Assembly: GCA_964414425.1 (NCBI GenBank)
Contig: CAYPWL010000003.1
Location: 104,176 to 168,175, forward strand
DNA from: GYS-P2D sp964414425
GTDB taxonomy: Bacteria; Bacteroidota; Bacteroidia; Chitinophagales; Saprospiraceae
Direction: 5' to 3'
Length of the DNA stretch: 64,000 nucleotides
Below are positions 18,578 to 26,945 of this stretch, piece by piece. The stretch's first letter is position 1. Each line of letters starts with the position of its first letter. The notes under the pieces are model-generated. The model did no database searches. It was not told where the DNA came from and saw only the letters and a program-made list of their open reading frames with translations. The position numbers and the translations under genes were made by a program.

Positions 18578-18731
18578 GATATGACTAAACAGCCAGAGTC
18601 CTGAAAGTTCAAAGGTTGATTGTTCTAATTTGTAGTTGTAGGAATACCTAGCACGCCTTCATTCATGATGAAATACAAGCCTTCATAAAAAAATAAGAAC
18701 TCATTCTATTTACATAAGTAGCACCTTTTAA

Positions 18732-18739
18732 TAATTTTG
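18732..18739 (+). promoter_or_regulatory. -7 promoter element of the TerB-like gene
   Basis: TAATTTTG followed by C matches TAnnTTTG exactly. A -33-like TTTA lies 19 bases upstream (18709-18712). Transcription would start near 18746 and leave a leader of about 16 bases. Confidence 0.6.
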
Positions 18740-18761
18740 CACCTTCAAAATAGTTATCAGC

Positions 18762-19256
18762 ATGTCTACTCTTTTTAGTTCATTATCTCAAGCTCAATCT
18801 GACCAATTAAAGGCAGCACCTTCGCTCATTACTATATTAGTAGCGGGAGCAGATGGTGATATAGATCATCAGGAACTTAATTGGGCTGAGAAGCTGACTA
18901 AGATCAGATCTTACTCGGATACATCAGAGAGCCTTAATGGTTTTTATGCGGAAGTAGACGTTTCGTTTACTGAGGACTTCGAGAAGGCTATAAAAGAATT
19001 ACCTGAAGACTTAGCCCAGAGAGAGACCATTATATCTAACAAACTTGCTGAGCTGAATCCAATCTTAGCCAATTTGGATAATGCTACAGCCTATGCACTG
19101 TACACGAGCTTTGTCTCATTCGCAGAGCACATCGCTAAGGCCTCGGGCGGATTTCTAAGATTCGGTTCTATCAGTGCCGAAGAGAAGAAATGGATCGCTA
19201 TGCCGATGTTGACTCCGATCATATTAGAAGAGCCTCCTGTAGAAGAGGAAGCATAA
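18762..19256 (+). CDS. TerB-like helical protein
   Basis: A 164-residue, mostly helical, acidic cytoplasmic protein with no signal peptide. The N-terminal part, ITILVAGADGDIDHQELNWAEK, resembles the metal-binding helix-loop of TerB/DjlA-type domains, in which DGxxDxxE ligands bind a divalent cation. The C-terminus ends in a proline- and glutamate-rich tail. Members in Bacteroidota are usually uncharacterised. It has its own promoter and no operon partner, followed by 170 bases before the next gene. Confidence 0.6.
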   Translation: MSTLFSSLSQAQSDQLKAAPSLITILVAGADGDIDHQELNWAEKLTKIRSYSDTSESLNGFYAEVDVSFTEDFEKAIKELPEDLAQRETIISNKLAELNPILANLDNATAYALYTSFVSFAEHIAKASGGFLRFGSISAEEKKWIAMPMLTPIILEEPPVEEEA

Positions 19257-19426
19257 TCCTTTTGCTCTATTCGGACAGAGCGATGAACTGACATTTTATT
19301 AAGACGATAACATTTCTTAGCATTGATTTAAGAATGTATTGTCATTGTATACACCTTTCGTCTCCTTAACATTCCATCTGATAACAATTTGGATCATATC
19401 GTGTTCCTTTTTAAAATCATTCACAC

Positions 19427-20593
19427 ATGAAATATATAATCATATTATTATCAATTTATTTGGCTGTGGCATGTGATGCGAAGAGCAGCACGAAAGCTAG
19501 TGAAGCCGTAACAGATGCCCATACTACAGCAGTTGCCACCACAGTTAATAATACATCTGCAGATCTTAAGGCGGAACTGTCTGAAAAGGCAGAAATGACC
19601 AAGGACAAGATGATGGAAGCCAAGGATGATATGGTCCAAGGTGCCAAGGATAAGATGGACAATGCCAAGGATGTCATGGAGTCTAAAGCAAATGTTATGG
19701 CAGACAAAGCTCCATCAATGGATAAAATGAAAGATGGCATTGCGGATGCCAAAGCCGAGATGAAAGACAAAGTCAACATGGCTAAAGAGGAAGTTCCTAT
19801 GGCCAAGGAGCAAGTAACTGAGACGGTAGTTGCGACGGCTTCAGCAGCGGCCTCAACAGCTGTTGCATCAACTCCAGTTATCAAGGAAGTTATGAAAGAA
19901 AAGAAGGAGGCTATGCCTGTTGAAGAAAAGAAGGCTATGCCAGTAGCAGGCGTTGATCACTCTATATTGGATGGGCTACTCAAGAAGTATGTATCCAGTA
20001 CTGGTGTTGTCAATTATGCCGGTATCCAAGGATCACGAGCACAGCTCGATGAATATTTAGATCTCGTATCAAAAAAGATTCCCGACAATTCTTGGTCTCG
20101 CAATGAGGCTTTAGCCTACTGGATTAATGTATATAATGCTAACACCATAGATCTCATCTTGTCCAATTATCCGATATCGTCCATCACTAATCTTGATGGT
20201 GGCAAACCATGGGATGTAAAAAGAATTACGATTGCAGGCAAGAAGTACTCGCTGAACGATATTGAGCACTCTATCATTAGACCTGAGTTTAATGATGCAC
20301 GTATTCACTTTGCAGTGAATTGCGCAGCGAAGTCTTGTCCTAAATTGAATAATGGAGCAATGACTGCGGCAAACGTGAATAGTACTTTAGAGAAGTTGAC
20401 TAAGGAGTTTGTGAATAACTCATCGATCAATAAGATTTCATCAAATAGTGCTTCTCTGTCTAAGATATTTGAGTGGTATGCTTCTGATTTTGGTAATTTG
20501 ACGGCTTTTATCAATAAATACAGCACTCAAAAACTAAATGCAGGGTCTCCAATATCGTATGTAGATTATGACTGGAGTCTAAATGGAAAATAG
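19427..20593 (+). CDS. Lipoprotein with LEA-like amphipathic arm and DUF547 domain
   Basis: A 388-residue lipoprotein (lipobox AVAC). Residues about 25-160 are low-complexity and rich in Ala, Lys, Met, Asp and Glu, repeating words such as AKDKM, AKDDM and AKAEM; they should form a long amphipathic helix like LEA or apolipophorin segments. Residues about 175-388 are a DUF547 domain with its hallmark YWINVYNA and HFAVNCAAKSCP sequences. DUF547 is of unknown function, but it has a conserved Cys-His region. The fusion suggests an anchored envelope protein with an extended spacer. ATG start. It stands alone ahead of secDF, with an 18-bp palindrome after its stop. Confidence 0.82.
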   Translation: MKYIIILLSIYLAVACDAKSSTKASEAVTDAHTTAVATTVNNTSADLKAELSEKAEMTKDKMMEAKDDMVQGAKDKMDNAKDVMESKANVMADKAPSMDKMKDGIADAKAEMKDKVNMAKEEVPMAKEQVTETVVATASAAASTAVASTPVIKEVMKEKKEAMPVEEKKAMPVAGVDHSILDGLLKKYVSSTGVVNYAGIQGSRAQLDEYLDLVSKKIPDNSWSRNEALAYWINVYNANTIDLILSNYPISSITNLDGGKPWDVKRITIAGKKYSLNDIEHSIIRPEFNDARIHFAVNCAAKSCPKLNNGAMTAANVNSTLEKLTKEFVNNSSINKISSNSASLSKIFEWYASDFGNLTAFINKYSTQKLNAGSPISYVDYDWSLNGK

Positions 20594-20610
20594 TCGTAAA
20601 AGCGATACAC

Positions 20611-20628
20611 ATTAGGAAATTTCCTAAT
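20611..20628. promoter_or_regulatory. 18-bp perfect palindrome ahead of secDF
   Basis: ATTAGGAAATTTCCTAAT is a perfect 9+9 inverted repeat, 18 bases past the DUF547 gene stop and about 37 bases upstream of the secDF -7 element. It may be a weak terminator for the first gene or an operator for secDF; there is no GC-rich stem or long T run. Confidence 0.45.
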
Positions 20629-20664
20629 TTATTGGTTTGCGAGATTTTAAGCAGATAAAAGAAC

Positions 20665-20672
20665 TATATTTG
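20665..20672 (+). promoter_or_regulatory. -7 promoter element of secDF
   Basis: TATATTTG followed by CG is a perfect TAnnTTTG element. A TTTG at 20636-20639 could serve as the -33 element, but the 25-base spacing is longer than usual. The predicted leader is about 25 bases. Confidence 0.65.
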
Positions 20673-20703
20673 CGCATCTTTTTGAAGACTTAAATGAACG
20701 TAA

Positions 20704-23700
20704 ATGCAAGGTAAAGGTTTTATCAAGCTCCTATTAGTTGTACTGATTTTATTGAGCTTGTTACAGGTTGCCTATATTATCCCGACCAACAGAGTAGAGA
20801 GTAAGGCCGAAAAAATCGCTCAATCTAAAGTGAGCTCTATGCCCGACGGTATAGAGAAAATAGCTAAACAGAGAGCGTTAGTGTCTGAGTATCTCGATTC
20901 GATGTCGAGTGAGACGATATTTTCAATTCCATTATTGAGTGACTTCACGTATAATGACTTGAAGCAGAAGCAATTAGCTCTCGGACTTGACCTCAAAGGG
21001 GGACAGTCAGTCGTATTACAAGTAGACACTAAGAAGTTGGTTTCGGATTTAGCGAATGAAAGCAAAGATCCTACATTTAATCAGGCCTTAGACAATGCTC
21101 AAATCGCCTTGAGAAACTCACAAAGTGATTTTGTAGGTTTATTAGGACAAGAGTGGCAGAAGGTTGCAGGAGATAAGAAGCTTGGACGATTTTTCATCGG
21201 CAACGCTTCACTTAGGGAAGCAGGGCTCAACACACAAAGTAGTGATGGAGAGGTGATCAGAATTCTTAGGGATGTCACTAAAGACGTAGTTTCCTTGACC
21301 TTCAATAGATTGAAGCAGCGTATCGATAAGATGGGTGTGGTCCAACCGAATATAACGCTTGACGATGCGCGAGATATAATATTAGTAGAGCTGCCAGGTA
21401 TCGATAACCCTGAGAGAGCAAGAGAATTTCTTCAGGCAAGTGCAAAACTCGAGTTCTGGGATGTTTTCAGAACTAATGATCCAGGAATCAATGGAGCGTT
21501 CTTCCAAGCAGACGAATTATTACGTTCAAGCTTAGGGCTTGAGAAAAGTGGTCCAAAGTTCGATACGACATTTGTACCTCAATATGATGAGTTAGGTAAT
21601 ATCATTGACTCAACCGAGCAAGTTGTCGAGATCAATGATCCACTTGGAAATCAAGGTCCATTATTAAAAATGCTTCAATTGAACCCTGCTGGAGCCGCGA
21701 GAGCCGAGATGGGGTTTGTTAATCGTAATCAAACTGACGAGGTCTTAGCCTTGTTAAACCGTGATGACGTTAGAGCCTTGTTCCCAAGAAACTCTAAGTT
21801 CCTGATGAGTGCTAAAACATCTCAAGATCTTGATGGTGCTTACACTGATAATCATGAATTATATCTTGTAAAATCAAGACCGGGTTCTACGGAGGCTCCT
21901 ATGGAGGGTGATGTAGTTGTGGCGGCATCACAATCACCTAACCCTCAGACAGGTCAGATAGAGGTTTCTCTCTCGATGAATACTGAGGGCGCTGGTATCT
22001 GGGCCGGCATGACAACCGAGGCTGCCAGAGATGGTAACCGACAGATTGCTATCGCACTTGATAATGAGGTAGTTTCTGCACCAAGGGTTAATGGTCCTAT
22101 TACAGGTGGAGCGACATCAATCTCTGGAAGCTTTACAGTAGCCGAGGCAAGTGACTTAGCTTCAATCTTAGAGGTCGGTAAACTTCCTGCAGATGTGCAG
22201 ATCATACAAGAAAATACAGTAGGCCCTTCATTGGGTGCGGCTAATATTCAGAAGAGTTTCTTCTCATTGGCTGCTGGTTTAGGATTGGTACTCTTATTTA
22301 TGTTACTCTATTATGGAGGAGCAGGTATCGTATCAATCATTGCATTGATTGCTAACCTATTCTTCATATTTGGGGCTTTGGCGTCTTTTGGTACAGTATT
22401 AACTGTTCCAGGTATCGCAGGTATCGTTTTGACTATTGGTATGGCCGTAGATGCCAACGTAATCATATACGAGCGTGTCCGTGAAGAATTGCGAATTGGC
22501 AAGTCTGTGCTGACAGCGATATCCGATGGATTTAAAAACTCTTATTCTGCCATCATAGATGCCAACGTAACTACGATTCTCGTGGCAATTATCTTGGCTT
22601 TCTTTGGATTAGGCCCAGTGAAAGGATTTGCAGTAGTATTAATCATCGGTGTGTTATCATCATTGTTTACTGCCGTATTGCTCGGTAAGTTGATGATCGA
22701 CTGGTGGACGCAGAGCAAAGGAAATGATCTTTCATTCTGGACAGGATGGTCAAAAGACTTATTCTCAAATCTTAATATCGATTGGATTGGTAAGAGAAAG
22801 TACGCTTACATTATTTCAAGCGTTATTATCATTGGCGGTATCATATCGATGGCGGTACGAGGATTTGACTTAGGCGTTGATTTTAGAGGAGGATACTCAT
22901 ACAATGTTGCATTTGCAGAGGATGTAAGTGCTGACGACTTAAGGACTACATTCGATAATGTCTTTGGTGGCAATACAGTGGTCAAGTCAGTGGACGGTAC
23001 TAATACTTATCAGATCGTTACCTCTTATCTGATAGATAACACTGATAAAAACGCTCCAGACTTAGTAATTGAAAAACTACATGAAGGAGTTAATCAATTA
23101 CAAGGTAACGATGTGAGCTTCGCAGCCTTTAAGTCATCCGATACAATAGGGGCGACACATGTTACGTCATCAAGTAAGGTAGGACCTACCATAGCCGATG
23201 ACATTACTAAGAATTCACTCTATGCAGGGATATTCGCATTGTTAGCGATCTTCTTGTACATCTTTATACGATTCTCTAAGTGGCAATTCTCTATGGGTGC
23301 TGTTGGAGCATTATTCCACGATTCATTAGTGGTACTCGGGTTGTTCTCACTTCTTTGGGGTGTGCTTCCGATATCATTGACTATTGATCAAGCGTTTATC
23401 GCAGCCTTACTAACAGTAATCGGTTACTCGATTAACGATACCGTGGTCGTGTTCGATAGAATCAGAGAGTACCTCGGAGTATACAGCAATAAGAGTACTG
23501 ATGAGGTAATTAACCTTGCCATCAATAGTACATTCAGTAGAACGATCATAACGTCATTGACGACATTATTCGTGATGTTGATACTCTTAGTATTTGGAGG
23601 TAGTAGTGTGAAGGGCTTCGCTTTTGCTCTCGTGATTGGAGTTCTTGTTGGTACATACTCTTCAATATTTGTGGCAACACCTATCGTAAGAGATTTGTCT

Positions 23701-23778
23701 GATGAGTTGAAAATTAAGAAATCTTCAGGGTCTTCTCAGAAGCACTTTTCGAGAGCATCTTCGACTACTGCAGAGTAG
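20704..23778 (+). CDS. secDF: Protein translocase accessory subunit SecDF (fused)
   Basis: A 1024-residue fusion of SecD and SecF, the proton-driven accessory of the SecYEG channel that pulls exported proteins across the inner membrane. The SecD half starts with one membrane helix and the signature GLDLKGGQSVVLQVD near residue 100, followed by the large periplasmic P1 region and five helices. The SecF half begins with DLGVDFRGGYSYNVAF near residue 725, with its own small periplasmic domain and five helices (AALLTVIGYSINDTVVVFDRIRE). Single-chain SecDF is normal in Bacteroidota. The first SecD extracellular region is long, as usual here. ATG start downstream of a clear promoter; the PorE-like gene follows 78 bases later. 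Confidence 0.97.
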   Translation: MQGKGFIKLLLVVLILLSLLQVAYIIPTNRVESKAEKIAQSKVSSMPDGIEKIAKQRALVSEYLDSMSSETIFSIPLLSDFTYNDLKQKQLALGLDLKGGQSVVLQVDTKKLVSDLANESKDPTFNQALDNAQIALRNSQSDFVGLLGQEWQKVAGDKKLGRFFIGNASLREAGLNTQSSDGEVIRILRDVTKDVVSLTFNRLKQRIDKMGVVQPNITLDDARDIILVELPGIDNPERAREFLQASAKLEFWDVFRTNDPGINGAFFQADELLRSSLGLEKSGPKFDTTFVPQYDELGNIIDSTEQVVEINDPLGNQGPLLKMLQLNPAGAARAEMGFVNRNQTDEVLALLNRDDVRALFPRNSKFLMSAKTSQDLDGAYTDNHELYLVKSRPGSTEAPMEGDVVVAASQSPNPQTGQIEVSLSMNTEGAGIWAGMTTEAARDGNRQIAIALDNEVVSAPRVNGPITGGATSISGSFTVAEASDLASILEVGKLPADVQIIQENTVGPSLGAANIQKSFFSLAAGLGLVLLFMLLYYGGAGIVSIIALIANLFFIFGALASFGTVLTVPGIAGIVLTIGMAVDANVIIYERVREELRIGKSVLTAISDGFKNSYSAIIDANVTTILVAIILAFFGLGPVKGFAVVLIIGVLSSLFTAVLLGKLMIDWWTQSKGNDLSFWTGWSKDLFSNLNIDWIGKRKYAYIISSVIIIGGIISMAVRGFDLGVDFRGGYSYNVAFAEDVSADDLRTTFDNVFGGNTVVKSVDGTNTYQIVTSYLIDNTDKNAPDLVIEKLHEGVNQLQGNDVSFAAFKSSDTIGATHVTSSSKVGPTIADDITKNSLYAGIFALLAIFLYIFIRFSKWQFSMGAVGALFHDSLVVLGLFSLLWGVLPISLTIDQAFIAALLTVIGYSINDTVVVFDRIREYLGVYSNKSTDEVINLAINSTFSRTIITSLTTLFVMLILLVFGGSSVKGFAFALVIGVLVGTYSSIFVATPIVRDLSDELKIKKSSGSSQKHFSRASSTTAE

Positions 23779-23806
23779 GTTTAGAAAGAAATAAAACAGA
23801 TTGAAA

Positions 23807-23849
23807 GATCAATTTCTTGATCGATCCGTTAATTTAGTTTACAACTAAA
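23807..23849. promoter_or_regulatory. Two inverted repeats upstream of the PorE-like gene
   Basis: GATCAA-TTTC-TTGATC (23807-23822) and TTTAGTT-TAC-AACTAAA (23833-23849) are adjacent perfect inverted repeats filling most of the gap between secDF and the next gene. The second ends 7 bases before the start codon, so it could form a hairpin hiding the initiation site, or the pair may bind a regulator. Confidence 0.4.
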
Positions 23850-23856
23850 ATTATTC

Positions 23857-25869
23857 ATGAGGGTCGCTCAAGGGATTGGTCTTTTTTTATGTGTGGTCAT
23901 GGCGTCATGTCTTGCTACCAAACAAGTTAAAGATGGGAGGACAGCCTTTGATCTCAAGCAATATGCTGTTGCGGTACCTTTCTTAGAAGATGAGGCAGCT
24001 TCCTTAGATGAGAGTGATCCAGCCTATGCAGAGGTGAGTTATCTATTAGGCGAGGCATATAAGAACCTCAATGACTCAGAAAATAGCCTCAAATGGTATA
24101 TCGAAGCCGCTAAACAAGACTATGGTCCAGGAGCCTATTTTGAAATGGCCTACATGCTCAAAAAGAACGAGCGATATGATGATGCCATTCTAAGTTTTAG
24201 AAGACTCTTGCGCATACTTCCAGATAGATCAACTGAAATCCGTAAGGAAATAGAGAAATGTACAATTGCTAAAGATCGTCTGGCTAGCCTCTCTGATGAA
24301 TCATATATCGTGGCCCCTCTCGAGATTAATAGTAATTATGCGGAGTATGCCCCCGTATTGTTTGACCAGGAGACGCTCTATTTTACATCGGATCGTTTAG
24401 AGGATGATCGTTCAGATGTGTACGCATGGACGGGCAATGGCTTTGCTAATATATATAGTTATGACTTGATTGATGCTGAGTTGTCTAAAGTTGATAGTCC
24501 AATTAATACAGAAGATAACGAAGGTGTAATGACCTTTAACATAGACCGTGATGTTGCTTATTTTACGAGATGTTTTAGTGATACTGGAGACCACTTTTGT
24601 AAGATTATGATGTCTCGCCGAGAAGGGGATAAGTGGGGTGAAGCTGAAGAGGTAATCACACACAAGCCTGGTGTAAACTATGGTGATGCCGTGTTGATTA
24701 AAAATGATTCGATCCTGCTCTTTACCTCTGACGATCCAATTGGATTTGGAGGGCGCGACTTATACTATTGCTATATTCAGCAAGACGGGGAGTGGAGCCA
24801 ACCAGAAGTGATGCCACCATATCTAAATACGATAGGCAATGAACGATTCCCCACTTGGCAAAATGATACGCTATTTTACTCTTCTGATTATCTGCCGGGT
24901 CTGGGAGGTTTAGACATCTTTAAGACAACCCTTAACTCCGATAATAGCTGGACGAACCCTGTCAATATCGGCAAGCCATTTAATAGTGCAGAAGATGACT
25001 ACTCGTATATCTTAGCCCCTAAGTCTGCTCTCGAGTATGATGTTAAGTCCAAGGTCTATTTCACGACTACCCGTAGCCTCATCGGTGGAGATGACATATA
25101 TGTGGGAATCAGACACAAGACCGCCCGTGATTACGAGCTTGAAGAATCTAAGAAGGATACCATTGTAGAGGTCGCTGAGGTAAATGTAGAGAAGGCCTTC
25201 TTTTTGCAAGTAACCATTAAGGAGAAGCTATTTGCCGCTGTTGATAATCCTAATAGTTTTGTAGTTGGAGACAGAGTGGTGCCAGAGGCTTCGATTAAAT
25301 TTTCCTCTACGGAACGGAACGATATCTTTAGGTCTAATGAGTCAGGTCAGATCCTGTTGCCTATAGACACGGGCTCGGTATATACCTTTTTAGCAGGAAA
25401 GGAAGGATATCTGAATAAAGGAGTACAGTATCAGATTATCGAGGATTGGGCCGCTCTTGCAGATGGTCAAGTCTTTAATCTTGATATCGAAATAGAAAAG
25501 ATATTTGCTGGTGTTGAGATCGTCTTGGAGAATATCTATTATGACTTTAATGAATCCTTTATCCGAGATGATGCTAAGCCATCCCTCGATTACCTTGTCA
25601 AGGTATTGCAAGATAATCCAGCCCTTAAGATCCAGCTGAGTTCTCATACGGATTGCCGCGGAGATAATGATTACAACCAAGAATTATCACAGCGACGTGC
25701 TCAAGCCGCCGTAGATTATATAGGTAGTCAGACAGATGTCGATGCTAATCAGATGAGTTCAGTAGGGTATGGTGAGTCTGTACCTGAGATTGTCTGTCAG
25801 GTATGTGATGAATGCTCAGAGGATGAGCATCAGATCAATCGTCGTACTACATTCAAAATATTGAGATAA
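23857..25869 (+). CDS. PorE-like OmpA-family lipoprotein (TPR, PD40 propeller, CRD, OmpA C-domain)
   Basis: A 670-residue outer-membrane lipoprotein (lipobox MASC). Domains in order: TPR repeats (about 25-145), a PD40-type beta-propeller (about 155-410, with LYFTSDRLEDDRSDVYAW, TLFYSSDYLPGLGGLDIFK and related blades), a carboxypeptidase regulatory-like sandwich (about 440-545) and an OmpA C-terminal peptidoglycan-binding domain (about 555-670, with HTDCRGDNDYNQELSQRRA). This order is that of PorE, which links the T9SS to peptidoglycan. Similar architectures also occur outside the T9SS, so the name is tentative. ATG start; likely separate from secDF, although co-transcription is possible. Confidence 0.85.
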   Translation: MRVAQGIGLFLCVVMASCLATKQVKDGRTAFDLKQYAVAVPFLEDEAASLDESDPAYAEVSYLLGEAYKNLNDSENSLKWYIEAAKQDYGPGAYFEMAYMLKKNERYDDAILSFRRLLRILPDRSTEIRKEIEKCTIAKDRLASLSDESYIVAPLEINSNYAEYAPVLFDQETLYFTSDRLEDDRSDVYAWTGNGFANIYSYDLIDAELSKVDSPINTEDNEGVMTFNIDRDVAYFTRCFSDTGDHFCKIMMSRREGDKWGEAEEVITHKPGVNYGDAVLIKNDSILLFTSDDPIGFGGRDLYYCYIQQDGEWSQPEVMPPYLNTIGNERFPTWQNDTLFYSSDYLPGLGGLDIFKTTLNSDNSWTNPVNIGKPFNSAEDDYSYILAPKSALEYDVKSKVYFTTTRSLIGGDDIYVGIRHKTARDYELEESKKDTIVEVAEVNVEKAFFLQVTIKEKLFAAVDNPNSFVVGDRVVPEASIKFSSTERNDIFRSNESGQILLPIDTGSVYTFLAGKEGYLNKGVQYQIIEDWAALADGQVFNLDIEIEKIFAGVEIVLENIYYDFNESFIRDDAKPSLDYLVKVLQDNPALKIQLSSHTDCRGDNDYNQELSQRRAQAAVDYIGSQTDVDANQMSSVGYGESVPEIVCQVCDECSEDEHQINRRTTFKILR

Positions 25870-26008
25870 ACGTAAGATCGCTTTAATTTTGATTGGATTG
25901 CTATTCAACTTACCGTGGGTATTGGTATCTCTTTAGCCATTTATTAGTATTTTTTTAAGGGCTGTTCACACAACCAATTAGGAGCTATTATCATACTATT
26001 TAAGAGTG

Positions 26009-26024
26009 TATTCGATATCGAATA
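26009..26024. promoter_or_regulatory. 16-bp perfect palindrome upstream of the outer-membrane barrel gene
   Basis: TATTCGATATCGAATA is a perfect inverted repeat 24 bases before the start codon of the following gene, well placed for an operator. Confidence 0.45.
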
Positions 26025-26048
26025 GCGTCATCATAGGAAATATTCAAA

Positions 26049-26909
26049 ATGAGATTATATAGTCAGAAGATAGCCTTTGTACTTGTGTTTGTAGCTCTTG
26101 CGATAACAAGCACTGCTCAGAGTCCATGGGCACAGGGGAAAGGCAAGGGATATAGCCAGATTTTATTCAATACAATTCCGACTTATGCGGGAGTTTTTAA
26201 TGGTTCTGAAGGAGTAAGACAGACTGAACGCTTCATCTCAGAGACTATACTGGCATCGTTCACGGAGATAGGGGTTACTGATAATCTCACCTTTGCGGCT
26301 ACTGTGCCACTTATTTTTGTCTCCACAGGAGATGCCTCTTCGCCAGACATCCTCCCATCACTTCCTGAGGATAGATTGTCGAGTTTAGGAAATATCAGTT
26401 TTTCTACCAAGTATTCCTTCGGGGGCGAGGCTTGGAAGTTTGCGCTCAACCCAAGAGTAGATCTACCTACAAGTACCCGAAATGATGTCTCAGGTCTCTC
26501 TACAGGCGTCGATGCCTGGACTATACAGCCAGCAGCATCTGCGGGTAAGAGTGGGGCAGACTGGTTCTATTATGGATTTTTCGGCTACGGATTGAGATCG
26601 AATAACCATAATGATTTTCTCAATTATGGTATAGAGGCTGGCAAGAAGCTCAATGACAAAATCACGTTTATCATTAATGTGAGCAGATTAGAAAATATAG
26701 ATAACGGAGACCCCTCGGTGGACTCTCCTGCCAATATTGAAACCGGACTATTCACGAGCTTTCAAGAGTATACAGGCTACATATTAAAATTTTTCGCCGA
26801 TGACATATACAAGGACTTTGGAGTCTTTGGATCTATAGGTGGAGGCTTTAACGCCAATTCTGTAGCATCCTCACCAGCGCTAAGTTTAGGTATATTTAGA
26901 AAGTGGTAA
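26049..26909 (+). CDS. Outer-membrane beta-barrel protein
   Basis: A 286-residue protein with a signal peptide (cleavage near STAQ-SPW). The rest is an alternation of short amphipathic strands with aromatic girdles (FSTKYSFGGEAWKFALNPRV, WFYYGFFGYGL) and ends in an aromatic-containing strand, as in transporter-like barrels of about 12 strands. No specific family is recognised; it resembles MetA/phenol-type or TorF-like barrels only in general form. It precedes the acylase lipoprotein by 36 bases and may be in one operon with it. Confidence 0.65.
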   Translation: MRLYSQKIAFVLVFVALAITSTAQSPWAQGKGKGYSQILFNTIPTYAGVFNGSEGVRQTERFISETILASFTEIGVTDNLTFAATVPLIFVSTGDASSPDILPSLPEDRLSSLGNISFSTKYSFGGEAWKFALNPRVDLPTSTRNDVSGLSTGVDAWTIQPAASAGKSGADWFYYGFFGYGLRSNNHNDFLNYGIEAGKKLNDKITFIINVSRLENIDNGDPSVDSPANIETGLFTSFQEYTGYILKFFADDIYKDFGVFGSIGGGFNANSVASSPALSLGIFRKW

Positions 26910-26945
26910 CCCTATATAGGGCATTTCTAATAACACTTATGATTT

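Noticed and set aside
23857..25869. PorE-like protein as ordinary OmpA/Pal
   Set aside because: Pal proteins are about 170 residues and lack the TPR, propeller and CRD modules seen here.
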